From Candidatus Bathyarchaeota archaeon (lineage in GTDB: Archaea; Thermoproteota; CALKCG01; B24): a stretch of DNA of 41,815 bases. The notes under the pieces were generated by a model. That model was not told the DNA's origin, searched no databases, and saw nothing but the letters and a program-made list of their open reading frames with translations. Location: assembly GCA_021161255.1 (NCBI GenBank), contig JAGHAZ010000011.1:1-41815 (forward strand), given 5' to 3'. Shown here one piece after another: positions 32,032 to 39,465 of the stretch (position 1 is the stretch's first letter; every line of letters starts with the position of its first letter). The position numbers and the translations under genes were made by a program.

Positions 32032-32514
32032 GTGGATGTGTTGGTGATCTTGGGTAGTACATCGGATAGAGAGTATGCAGTTAAGGTGCTTGAGACCCTG
32101 AAAAAACTAGGCGTCGAAGCTGAGGTCGAGGTGGCGTCGGCGCATAGGTCTCCGGAGAGGGTTAAAACGATAGTCGAAGAAGCTGAAGATAAGGGGGTGA
32201 TGGTCTTTATAGCCGTGGCGGGTTTATCCGCCCTGCTTCCAAGCCTCATAGCCGCTTATACGGTTAAACCTGTGATAGGTCTCCCTGTCAAGAGGGCTCT
32301 TGAGGGTTTAGATTCTCTACTATCTATAGCTCAAACACCTCCGGGAGTACCCGTGGCCTGTGTGGGGGTTGATAACGCAGTGAACGCAGCCGTCTTAGCC
32401 GCGGAGGTCGTGGGACTGAGTAAACCCTCTGTCGCTGAAAAGCTTGAGGAATACCGTAGTGCCCTTAGACGTAGAGTCGAGGAGTCAGCTAAAAAGCTTA
32501 AGGGTCTCCTCTAA
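32032..32514 (+). CDS. purE: N5-CAIR mutase/AIR carboxylase family protein PurE
   Basis: PurE interconverts carboxylated aminoimidazole ribonucleotides. The 160-residue protein starts at GTG 32032 with LVILGSTSDREYAVKVLETL and has the family motif VASAHRSPER (His38). The second catalytic histidine of class I PurE (AGGAAHLPG in E. coli) is replaced: here AGLSALLPS, with Leu68 in that place. The following segment LIAAYTVKPVIGLPV resembles class I more than class II. No purK is in the window. The enzyme may act as a class II-like AIR carboxylase using CO2 or may use a modified mechanism. purC follows after 118 bases. Confidence 0.88.
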   Translation: MDVLVILGSTSDREYAVKVLETLKKLGVEAEVEVASAHRSPERVKTIVEEAEDKGVMVFIAVAGLSALLPSLIAAYTVKPVIGLPVKRALEGLDSLLSIAQTPPGVPVACVGVDNAVNAAVLAAEVVGLSKPSVAEKLEEYRSALRRRVEESAKKLKGLL

Positions 32515-32603
32515 GGCTCCCTGGAGAGGTTTGACCCTGCTTTTATATTCAAAAGCTCGACTCCCTCGAGTATGTGCAACAGGCTTTCTAAAGAGGTAGG
32601 TAG

Positions 32604-32613
32604 AAATATTAAA
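32604..32613 (+). promoter_or_regulatory. TATA box for purC
   Basis: AAATATTAAA lies about 24 bases before the first purC ATG (32633), so the mRNA would be leaderless or nearly so from that ATG. GGTGG at 32640-32644 precedes a second ATG at 32648, an alternative start. Confidence 0.5.
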
Positions 32614-32632
32614 GCCTTTGCTCGTCTATTAG

Positions 32633-33493
32633 ATGCCTCGGTGGCTTATGGCTGGAGAGGGTTTACGGCTCTTGAAGAGGGGTAAGGTTAAAGACATCTA
32701 TGAACTCGATAGGGATAGGCTTCTGTTCTACTATACCGATAGAGTTTCAGCCTTCGACGTAGTCCTTCCGTCGACGATACCGTTTAAAGGCGAGGTTTTA
32801 TGCCGTATGTCTGCCTTCTGGTTCAAATACCTCGACTTTCCGAATCATATGCTTGAACTCATACTACCGAACAAGATGGTCGTTAAGCGTTTAACGATGA
32901 TACCTATGGAGTTCGTGGTCAGAGGATACCTCTATGGAAGCCTTTACGAGAGGGTTCTGAGAGGCGAGGCCGAGGTTCCGATAGAGCCTGTACTGGCGGC
33001 TAAGCTTCCAAAGCCTATACTCGACCCTACCACCAAGTTTGAGGCTAAAGATAGGCCTGTGACGAGGGAGGAGGTTATCGATAGAGGGTGGCTTACGGAT
33101 GAGGAGTACGACATGTTAGAGGACGTGTGTATAAAGATATACATGGCTATGGCTAGGAGAGCCGACGAGGCCGGTTTTATACTCGCAGACCTTAAACTCG
33201 AGTTCGGGAGAGATAAAGACGGTAGTATTCTCCTCGCAGATTCTATAGGCCCAGACGAGTTCAGGCTTTGGGTTAAGGCCAACTATAAACCCGGTAGGAG
33301 ACAGGACAGTTACGATAAGCAGCCGGTCAGGGATTGGCTTGAAAGCGTAGGCTATAAGAAGGCTGTCGAAGAGGCCGTTAAAAACGGTAAGCCCATACCG
33401 CCACCTCCGAAGCTTCCAGAGGAGATAATCAGAGAAGTCAGTAGACGATACGTTGAGGCTTTTGAAAGACTCACCGGTGAGAAGTTCCGATAG
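32633..33493 (+). CDS. purC: SAICAR synthetase PurC
   Basis: PurC ligates aspartate to CAIR with ATP. The 286-residue protein carries LKRGKVKDIYEL, TDRVSAFDVVLPSTIPFKG, MEFVVRGYLYGSLYER, ILADLKLEFGRDKDG and DSIGPDEFRLW, all diagnostic. The product-binding RRQDSYDKQPVRDWL segment follows. It starts at ATG 32633, with ATG 32648 (MAGEGLRLLKRGK) as the alternative discussed for its promoter. Only 9 bases separate it from purM, so they form one unit. Confidence 0.95.
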   Translation: MPRWLMAGEGLRLLKRGKVKDIYELDRDRLLFYYTDRVSAFDVVLPSTIPFKGEVLCRMSAFWFKYLDFPNHMLELILPNKMVVKRLTMIPMEFVVRGYLYGSLYERVLRGEAEVPIEPVLAAKLPKPILDPTTKFEAKDRPVTREEVIDRGWLTDEEYDMLEDVCIKIYMAMARRADEAGFILADLKLEFGRDKDGSILLADSIGPDEFRLWVKANYKPGRRQDSYDKQPVRDWLESVGYKKAVEEAVKNGKPIPPPPKLPEEIIREVSRRYVEAFERLTGEKFR

Positions 33494-33502
33494 CATCTCT
33501 AG

Positions 33503-34582
33503 GTGGAGTTTGCCATGAAAGTTCCTAGAAGCTACCGCGAGGCGGGGGTGGACGTAGACAAGGTCTCACGGCTTCACAAGTTTATGAGCGACTTGCTCAA
33601 AGCCACTTTTAGGTTTAGAAGCGGAAAAACAGGAGAGGTGCTGACCGAGATAGGTCACTACGCGGGTTTGATAGACCTCGGCGACGGTAGGGTTTTAGCC
33701 CTCCATGTCGACGGTGTAGGAACGAAGGTCCTGGTCGCTCAGATGATGGGTAAATACGACACAGTTGGCATCGACTGCGTAGCTATGTGCGTTAACGACC
33801 TGGTCTGCATGGGAGTCGAGCCCATGGCTTTGGTAGACTATCTGGTGGTTCAGGAGCCTAGGGAGGACCTGGTAAAGCCGATCATGGAGGGAATCGCTAA
33901 GGGGGCTGAGGAGGCGTCCATAGCAGTCGTCGGGGGAGAAACCGCGGTCATGGGAGACGTGATCAAAGGCGCTAAAGAGGGTTATGGATTCGACCTGGCG
34001 GCTATGTGCGTCGGCATAGCGGATAAAAGTAGAATAGTCACCGGTGAGTCTGTTAGGCCTGGAGACGTTATCGTGGGTTTAGCCAGTAACGGTATACACT
34101 CAAACGGGTTAACGTTAGCGAGGAAGGTTCTGCTATCTAGGTTTCAGATAGACTGCTATGTGGATGAGCTTGGATGTACAGTCGGAGAGGAGCTTCTTAA
34201 ACCGACGAGGATCTACGTGAAACCGGTCCTAGGGCTTTTAAGAAGATTCGAGGTTCATGGTTTAGCCCATATAACCGGGGGAGCATTCACAAAGCTCATG
34301 AGGATAGGTCGTTTAGCAAAGGTAGGGTTCAACCTCTTTAATATGCCCAACCCTCCTCCGATATTCAGCTTGATAAAGACGGTGGGTTCTATAGATGATA
34401 GGGAGATGTATAGGACTTTCAACATGGGGGTGGGCTTCTGCGTAATAGCTCCTCCCAATGACGCAGAAGAGATAATATCGTTCTGCGAAAAAATGGGGGT
34501 TAAAGGCTGGGCTGTGGGGGAGGTTTCAGAGGAGATGGGTGTTAGGGTCAAAGTCGACGGAAAACCCATTATCTTATGCTAG
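33503..34582 (+). CDS. purM: AIR synthetase PurM
   Basis: PurM closes the imidazole ring of FGAM with ATP to give AIR. The 359-residue protein shows GHYAGLIDLGDGRVLALHVD, GVGTKVLVAQ, GIDCVAMCVNDLVCMGVEP, VVGGETAVMGDV, LASNGIHSNGLTLARKV and the glycine-rich HITGGAFTKLMR. The FNMGVGFCVI segment and GWAVGEV complete the family pattern. It begins at GTG 33503; ATG 33515 is an alternative. Its 3' end overlaps the convergent Lrp-like gene by 14 bases. Confidence 0.95.
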   Translation: MEFAMKVPRSYREAGVDVDKVSRLHKFMSDLLKATFRFRSGKTGEVLTEIGHYAGLIDLGDGRVLALHVDGVGTKVLVAQMMGKYDTVGIDCVAMCVNDLVCMGVEPMALVDYLVVQEPREDLVKPIMEGIAKGAEEASIAVVGGETAVMGDVIKGAKEGYGFDLAAMCVGIADKSRIVTGESVRPGDVIVGLASNGIHSNGLTLARKVLLSRFQIDCYVDELGCTVGEELLKPTRIYVKPVLGLLRRFEVHGLAHITGGAFTKLMRIGRLAKVGFNLFNMPNPPPIFSLIKTVGSIDDREMYRTFNMGVGFCVIAPPNDAEEIISFCEKMGVKGWAVGEVSEEMGVRVKVDGKPIILC

Positions 34583-35081
34583 CTCTTCGATGGCTTTTTT
34601 TAGTCCTCCTTTCAGACATAGGCGCCTCGAGAATTCTGGGTATTAAACCGTTTTGAATACTCTTTATAATGGGCGTCGCAAACTCTATCTCGACACTCAT
34701 ATCCTTAAGCTTCGACAGGATATTATCTATTTCCTCCTTGTTCCTACCTACCACGAAAAGTATACCCTCAGGCTTACCCAGAGAGCTTATAACCATGGTC
34801 ACCTGAGGTATGTCTCTAATTCTCTTAAGGAACTCGTTTCTGAACCTGTGGTCTGGAAAGTTAACACCCACGCACATATACTCGGTTAAGCCGAGCTTCT
34901 CGAGGTCCAATACGACCGTGTAGCCCTTGATGACACCCATCTCCTCGAGCTTGTTGATTCGGTAGGCCACCACGTTGGGATGCATATTAAGCTTTCTACC
35001 TATATCAACAAGCGTGACGCTTGAGTTTTCAAGTAGTAGGGATAAGATTCTTAAATCCTTCTCGTCTATATTGGCATGCAC
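34569..35081 (-). CDS. Lrp/AsnC-family transcriptional regulator
   Basis: This 170-residue protein has an N-terminal helix-turn-helix (IDEKDLRILSLLLENSSVTL, then MHPNVVAYRINKLEEMGVIK) and a RAM ligand-sensing domain (VVLDLEKLGLTEYMCVGVNF to about residue 145). The start is GTG 35081 with GGAGGTGG just upstream. It begins only 15 bases after the CdvC stop on the same strand, so it may be the last gene of the division operon. Its 3' end overlaps purM, placing it at the boundary between purine and division gene sets. Regulated genes are unknown. Confidence 0.85.
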   Translation of the reverse strand: MHANIDEKDLRILSLLLENSSVTLVDIGRKLNMHPNVVAYRINKLEEMGVIKGYTVVLDLEKLGLTEYMCVGVNFPDHRFRNEFLKRIRDIPQVTMVISSLGKPEGILFVVGRNKEEIDNILSKLKDMSVEIEFATPIIKSIQNGLIPRILEAPMSERRTKKSHRRASIR

Positions 35082-35096
35082 CTCCTACCACCTCCT

Positions 35097-36212
35097 TTAA
35101 ACGGCTTTAAACTTCTCCCACCATTCTTCATACCGCCTAATGTTCTCTCTCGACACGCTGGGTTTCCTGCTCCTGAGTAACTCTAAGAAATCGCTCATCG
35201 TGATCGCTCTTACCTCTCCACCGTTTCTCTCAAAGTATTCTCTAACAACCCTGACCTGGGCCTCCTGAGCTATGTCCCTGATATCGCTTCCCGTATATCC
35301 CTCTGTCAGCCTCGCAAGCTCCTCGAAGTCGACATCTTTACTGACCTTGAGGTTCCTACAGTATATTTTAAAGAGTTCAAGCCTGGCTCTGAAATCCGGA
35401 GGAGGTATATATATCCTCCTCTGAAATCTCCTTATGAAAGGTTCGTCTAGGTTCCACGGCTTGTTCGTAGCACCTATGACGTAAACGTAGAGATTTTTAC
35501 CCTTATCCTGAAGTCCATCCATCTCTTTAAGAAGCTGGTTTCTAGCCCTGACCTCTCCACCTACCTCGTGGCTTCTAACACCAACCAATGAGTCTATCTC
35601 GTCTATAAATATGATCGCAGGTTTACCTTCGGTCGATAACTCTCTTGCATTCTCGAAGAGGGCTGCGACGTTTTTCTCCGATTCACCGAGCCACTTCGAC
35701 ATGATAGTGGCGGAATCTACGTAGAAGAAATATGCGTCGACCTCGTTAGCCACAGCGGCGGCTAGCATGGTTTTACCGCATCCTGGTGGGCCGAAGAACA
35801 ATATGCCTCTGGGCCATCCAAGCGGAAATAGGTCTGGCCTCTTGACAGGATATACGATCGCCTCTCTTATGGCCCTCTTGGCGTCCTCTAGGTTCGCTAT
35901 GTCTTCCCACTTTACGTTAGGCCTATCCTTTAACGGAGAGCTTGTCTTCTTAAGGCTGGGGAGGCTTGTTCCCGAGGTAGCGCTTTCGAGACTTGGGTTT
36001 TGAAGCTCCTTAACTCTTCTAAGATATGCCTCGGCTTTTTCGGCGTAAACCCGTGACTGGGGAGACTTGGGATATAGCGAACAAACAGTCAGTAGGATCT
36101 CAGCTGCTCTCTGATACTTGGCTGCCGCTAACCTAGCGGCTCCCTGTTTATCAAGCCTAATGGCGTCTAAGGCATTTTTCTCAGCCATCCTTATGAGCTC
36201 CTCGTACGCCAT
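35097..36212 (-). CDS. cdvC: CdvC, Vps4-like AAA ATPase with MIT domain
   Basis: CdvC remodels and disassembles ESCRT-III filaments during archaeal cell division. The protein has 371 residues. Residues 1-75 are an MIT three-helix domain (YEELIRMAEKNALDAIRLDK), which docks to MIM motifs of CdvB. Residues 100-330 are the AAA domain: Walker A FGPPGCGKTM, Walker B IIFIDEID, sensor GATNKPWNLD and arginine finger RRFQRR. The C-terminal segment ending ENIRRYEEWWEKFKAV is the typical Vps4 helix. Start is ATG 36212 with GGAGGCG upstream, 14 bases after the cdvB stop. It is the fourth gene of the Cdv operon. Confidence 0.95.
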   Translation of the reverse strand: MAYEELIRMAEKNALDAIRLDKQGAARLAAAKYQRAAEILLTVCSLYPKSPQSRVYAEKAEAYLRRVKELQNPSLESATSGTSLPSLKKTSSPLKDRPNVKWEDIANLEDAKRAIREAIVYPVKRPDLFPLGWPRGILFFGPPGCGKTMLAAAVANEVDAYFFYVDSATIMSKWLGESEKNVAALFENARELSTEGKPAIIFIDEIDSLVGVRSHEVGGEVRARNQLLKEMDGLQDKGKNLYVYVIGATNKPWNLDEPFIRRFQRRIYIPPPDFRARLELFKIYCRNLKVSKDVDFEELARLTEGYTGSDIRDIAQEAQVRVVREYFERNGGEVRAITMSDFLELLRSRKPSVSRENIRRYEEWWEKFKAV

Positions 36213-36226
36213 ACGCCTCCCCGTCG

Positions 36227-37060
36227 TTACACTATCCTTATCCTACCCTTCTCCTTCAGCCTGTCGAGGGCCTTTTTAACTTCCTCCGGGCTTAGCTTAA
36301 GCTCTAAGGCACATTTTCTTACGCTTATTCTACCCTGGTTTTTCACTATGTAGTTGAAGACTTCCTCATCGATGTTTCTAACAGTTAGGCTTACCGGCCT
36401 AGCCACTACTACGGGTGAAGGGGTTACGGTTATGTTAAGCGTGCCCTCAGCTAAGGGCTCCGCTATCTTAGGAAGCTCTGGGAACCTCTCCCGTATCTTC
36501 TGCTCAGCTATTACCGACGCTTCCTCCATTATACGCTTAGCCTCGTTGCTCAAAGCCTGCGGCGTCTCGACGCCTTCAGGTATACCTGTCTCCAGAACGG
36601 TCTGATTCAGAAGCCTATGAACCCTATCGAGCTCGCTAGAGACCTCAGGCATGATCCCGCTCAGCCTCTTACCTACCTCTCTGACTATACCTAATACCGG
36701 GGTCAGCTGGTTCATTATGTCGCCGAACTCTTTGACCGTTTCAAGCCTGAGGATAACTCTCTCAAGGCTTAGCTGAGCGCTTATGACGAGTTTAGCCATC
36801 TTCCTGATCTCGGCGCACTCGTTCGCGTAAAGTATAGCGTGGGCTACATCGTTAGATAAGTGAGCTCCGATGCACCTCTCGAAAACCTGCCGGTCTCTCC
36901 TCTGAAGCTTGTTTAGCGTATGCTCAAGCTTATCCCTCTGAACCTGGAGGCTGTAAATGGCTTTAACGATCCTTTCCTTCAAAGGTTTATCGGAGATCTT
37001 AAGCTTCTTCTCGATCCTTCTCCAGATGCCTCGGTCCTCGTTAGACCACCTTATTCTCAA
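36227..37060 (-). CDS. cdvB: CdvB, ESCRT-III protein with C-terminal winged helix
   Basis: CdvB forms the contractile division filaments at mid-cell. The protein has 277 residues. Residues 25-200 are the ESCRT-III helical core, with FERCIGAHLSNDVAHAILYA, ECAEIRKMAKLVISAQLSLE and RVILRLETVKEFGD. The linker carries ERFPELPKI, a MIM2-like motif for CdvC's MIT domain. The C-terminus (about 230-277) is a winged helix ending ALDRLKEKGRIRIV, which in Sulfolobus binds the CdvA C-terminal peptide. Start is TTG 37060. It lies between cdvA and cdvC and shares its core with the upstream paralogue. Confidence 0.93.
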   Translation of the reverse strand: MRIRWSNEDRGIWRRIEKKLKISDKPLKERIVKAIYSLQVQRDKLEHTLNKLQRRDRQVFERCIGAHLSNDVAHAILYANECAEIRKMAKLVISAQLSLERVILRLETVKEFGDIMNQLTPVLGIVREVGKRLSGIMPEVSSELDRVHRLLNQTVLETGIPEGVETPQALSNEAKRIMEEASVIAEQKIRERFPELPKIAEPLAEGTLNITVTPSPVVVARPVSLTVRNIDEEVFNYIVKNQGRISVRKCALELKLSPEEVKKALDRLKEKGRIRIV

Positions 37061-37080
37061 AGAAAACCCTCCTTTTGAAG

Positions 37081-37860
37081 TCAGTCCTCAACCTTAACGT
37101 CTATGGGGGGGCTCTCCTTATTCTTATCACCCAAATCCTCTTTCCTCGACTCTTCCTCGATTGATGGTTTTGAGATCCTGGGTTCTGGCTTTACCTCGAC
37201 TTTAGGCGGTTTCGGAAGTACCGTCTTGATGTCCTTTCTCAGAGAGGATGGTTTAAAATCAAGTTTCGAAAGCCTGTTTATCGTATTCTCCAGCTCCTCC
37301 TTCTCTGTGAAGGCTTTATTCAACCCGTCCTCTACTATCGATATGGCTTCTTTGAAGCTATCCTCCTCGATCTCGCCTGTAGCCCTCTGCATCTTAAGGC
37401 TTGTCCTGAACATCTGAAGCTCTCTGATCTGGCTGTTTAACTTGCCTATACGGCCTTTAAGCCTGTTTATCAACCTGTCCCTTCTCTCCCTAAGCTCTCT
37501 AAATGAGGCTTCATGAATCTTCTTAAACTCTTCATAGGTTTCACCAGGTATCTCTCCCATCCTGAAGAGGTCGTCCAAGGCCTGAATACGCTTAATGGCT
37601 AGGTCTAAAGCCTTCGCTATCTCCGTGGACTCTAGCTCCCATGGATAAAGGTATATCAGCGTACCCGCCTCTATCATCAGCTGCTTGCTGGGGCATCTCA
37701 CGAACTCTCCGTTTCCGAACTCTATCTCGACGTCGGTGACGTTCTGGTTTACATCGGTTATCAACCCCACGACCCTGCCAAGAGGTCTCCCATATCCGTC
37801 TACGACGTGTTTACCCAAAAACTTCTTAAACCCTTCAAACTCAAGACCCATATTTCTCAC
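37081..37860 (-). CDS. cdvA: CdvA, PRC-barrel division protein
   Basis: CdvA is the membrane-associated recruiter of ESCRT-III in Cdv-dividing archaea. The 259-residue protein has an N-terminal PRC-barrel (about 10-80; GKHVVDGYGRPLGRVVGLIT and EFGNGEFVRCPSKQL), a long coiled coil (about 85-205), and a Pro/Glu/Lys-rich tail with PKPPKVEVKPEP, ending SPPIDVKVED. That terminal hydrophobic segment is where Sulfolobus CdvA carries the E3B peptide that pairs with the CdvB winged helix. The ATG at 37860 overlaps the stop of the upstream ESCRT-III gene (ATGA), so the two are translationally coupled; ATG 37851 is the alternative. Confidence 0.9.
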   Translation of the reverse strand: MRNMGLEFEGFKKFLGKHVVDGYGRPLGRVVGLITDVNQNVTDVEIEFGNGEFVRCPSKQLMIEAGTLIYLYPWELESTEIAKALDLAIKRIQALDDLFRMGEIPGETYEEFKKIHEASFRELRERRDRLINRLKGRIGKLNSQIRELQMFRTSLKMQRATGEIEEDSFKEAISIVEDGLNKAFTEKEELENTINRLSKLDFKPSSLRKDIKTVLPKPPKVEVKPEPRISKPSIEEESRKEDLGDKNKESPPIDVKVED

Positions 37861-38462
37861 CTCCTAACATGTTCCGATTCTGAAGAGGGAAGTTCGGGAA
37901 GCCGTTCTTTGATCCTTTGCTCAGCTAGACTGGCGGCTTCGGCGAGTATCTTGCGTGCCTCTGAGTTCACGGGCTCCAGCTGCCATTTATGACCCGTGGC
38001 CTCCCCTGCCTCGACGACTATCTTACTAAGCTCGTCTCCTATCTGACCCAGCTCATAGCTGACCTCAGGAATTATCCCTCCAAGCTGATCCTTCAAAGCC
38101 GATATGACACCGGCAACGGGTCCCATAACCGTTATGACGTCACCGAACTCTTCAACGGTCTCAAGCCTTAGAAGAACTTGTTCAAGGGCTAACCTGCTCT
38201 TCAATAGGAGTTTCGAGATCTTCCTAACCTCAGCGCACTCGTTCGCATACAGGGAGGCCCGGGCCTCGTCACCCATGGCTTGAGCCGCAACGCACTTCTC
38301 GAAGAGCTGTTTCTCATGCTGATTCATCCTCATGGCCGCCGTTTCAAGCCTACTCAGCTGGCTCTTAAGTCTGTAAATAGCCTCGTCTATCCTTTCTTTA
38401 AGCGGTCTCTGTCTTCTGATTAAGCCGGCCGGTCTATCCCAGCTTTTAAGCTTTTTACCCAT
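37857..38462 (-). CDS. Second ESCRT-III (CdvB paralogue) without winged helix
   Basis: This 201-residue ESCRT-III protein is the first gene of the Cdv operon. Its core matches CdvB (FEKCVAAQAMGDEARASLYA, ECAEVRKISKLLLKSRLALE, VLLRLETVEEFGDV). It keeps the MIM2-like KERLPELPSS near the end and then stops, lacking the C-terminal winged helix. It should therefore be able to engage CdvC but not the CdvA peptide. It resembles the short CdvB1/B2-type paralogues of Sulfolobus, which are encoded away from cdvABC. Start is ATG 38462 with GAGGTG just upstream. Confidence 0.9.
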   Translation of the reverse strand: MGKKLKSWDRPAGLIRRQRPLKERIDEAIYRLKSQLSRLETAAMRMNQHEKQLFEKCVAAQAMGDEARASLYANECAEVRKISKLLLKSRLALEQVLLRLETVEEFGDVITVMGPVAGVISALKDQLGGIIPEVSYELGQIGDELSKIVVEAGEATGHKWQLEPVNSEARKILAEAASLAEQRIKERLPELPSSESEHVRR

Positions 38463-38752
38463 AGATTTGCACCTCTAGAACAGCTGGACGGATCTAGGTC
38501 GGGATAGAGACTTAAGAATAGTCAAAGATTTTTTAGAAAAACAAGCCTCCTCAAGGAGGCGGATTTTCCTTCTTTAAAACTCTATTTAAAACCTCACATA
38601 AGCGTAGGTAATACCCAGAACTAGCTCTCGGTCTTATCTCTAGGATGGTCTTCTCTAACAACGCCTTAATAACACTTAGTAGTATTATCAACAGAATAGG
38701 TAATGCTTAAAAACTAGCTGGCAAACCTAGACTATTTTTTGGTGAACTCGGC
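38463..38752. promoter_or_regulatory. Divergent promoter region between the Cdv operon and npdG
   Basis: These 290 bases contain no gene. On the minus strand a TATA-like CTAAAAAATC (about 38527-38537) would start the Cdv transcript near 38507, and GAGGTG (38470-38475) is its ribosome-binding site. On the plus strand, GCTTAAAAAC (38705-38714) is the probable npdG TATA box and GGTGA (38741-38745) its ribosome-binding site before TTG 38753. A palindrome at 38545-38560 lies just upstream of the Cdv TATA box. Confidence 0.5.
38545..38560. repeat. Perfect 16-bp palindromic dyad upstream of the Cdv operon
   Basis: GCCTCCTCAAGGAGGC is an inverted repeat (GCCTCC/GGAGGC with loop TCAA). It stands out as G/C-rich in an A/T-rich region, and no gene reads into it from either side, so it is not a terminator of a listed gene. 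Its place immediately upstream of the Cdv TATA box fits a regulator site. No binding protein can be named. Confidence 0.5.
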
Positions 38753-39421
38753 TTGGAAAACCCCATAGCGATCATAGGGGGAACTGCCGGTATAGGCTAT
38801 GCTCTTGCTCTAAGACTCGCCAGAGCCGGTAGAGAAGTGATAATCGGTTCAAGGTTTCCTTGGAAAGCCGAATACGCCGCTAGAACGCTCGAAGAAAAAG
38901 CTGGAAAAGCACATGTTACGGGGTTTAAAAACCCTGAAGCCGCTGCTAAAGCAGATATCGTAGTCTTAGCGGTTCCCTTCAAAGCCCAGATAAACATCTT
39001 TGAGGGGATAAAAGACGCTTTGAGGCCGAACACGGTTTTAGTGGACGTAACGATTCCTTTGAAGCGTTCCAAAAACGGATGTAGACTTATACGCCTGAAG
39101 GAGGGCTCGGCTACTGAAAGGCTTCTGAGACTTTTACCCGAAAATGTCGACTTGGTGGCGTCGTTTAAAAACGTCTCGGAACACGTCCTTAAGGACCTAT
39201 CTCAGCCCTTAGACTGCGATATCTTAATCTGCGGCGATTCTGATGAAGCTAAGAAGAAGGTGATGGAGGTAATAGAGGATATCGAAGCCAGACCTGTGGA
39301 CTGCGGCCCTCTAGCTAACTCCTATCTCCTCGAAGCCCTCGGCGTTCTTATGATAAACCTTGAGATCTTACATAGATATCACGTCTGTGTGAAGTTCAAG
39401 AGGCTACGCTGTATCGGATAA
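38753..39421 (+). CDS. npdG: F420H2:NADP+ oxidoreductase (NADPH-dependent F420 reductase)
   Basis: This 222-residue enzyme transfers hydride between reduced F420 and NADP+, linking F420-based and NADPH-based redox pools. The N-terminal Rossmann motif reads IAIIGGTAGIGYALALRLAR, with GSRFPWKAEYAA as the NADP-phosphate site. VVLAVPFKAQ and VDVTIPLKR follow, and the C-terminal F420 domain includes DCGPLANSYLLEAL. The gene uses TTG 38753. It implies that the organism makes coenzyme F420. It stands next to a glutamate dehydrogenase, another nicotinamide-linked enzyme. Confidence 0.92.
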   Translation: MENPIAIIGGTAGIGYALALRLARAGREVIIGSRFPWKAEYAARTLEEKAGKAHVTGFKNPEAAAKADIVVLAVPFKAQINIFEGIKDALRPNTVLVDVTIPLKRSKNGCRLIRLKEGSATERLLRLLPENVDLVASFKNVSEHVLKDLSQPLDCDILICGDSDEAKKKVMEVIEDIEARPVDCGPLANSYLLEALGVLMINLEILHRYHVCVKFKRLRCIG

Positions 39422-39430
39422 GTTTATACA
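39421..39430 (+). promoter_or_regulatory. TATA box for glutamate dehydrogenase
   Basis: AGTTTATACA begins at the npdG stop codon and lies about 40 bases before the gdh ATG (39466). It would give a short leader of about 15 bases. No strong Shine-Dalgarno is present. Confidence 0.45.
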
Positions 39431-39465
39431 GGCTATCCGCCGAAGTATAGCTAGGGCTAAATACC

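Noticed and set aside
32515-32632. Possible tRNA or small gene between purE and purC
   Set aside because: No cloverleaf, no open frame with a ribosome-binding site; it only holds the purC promoter.
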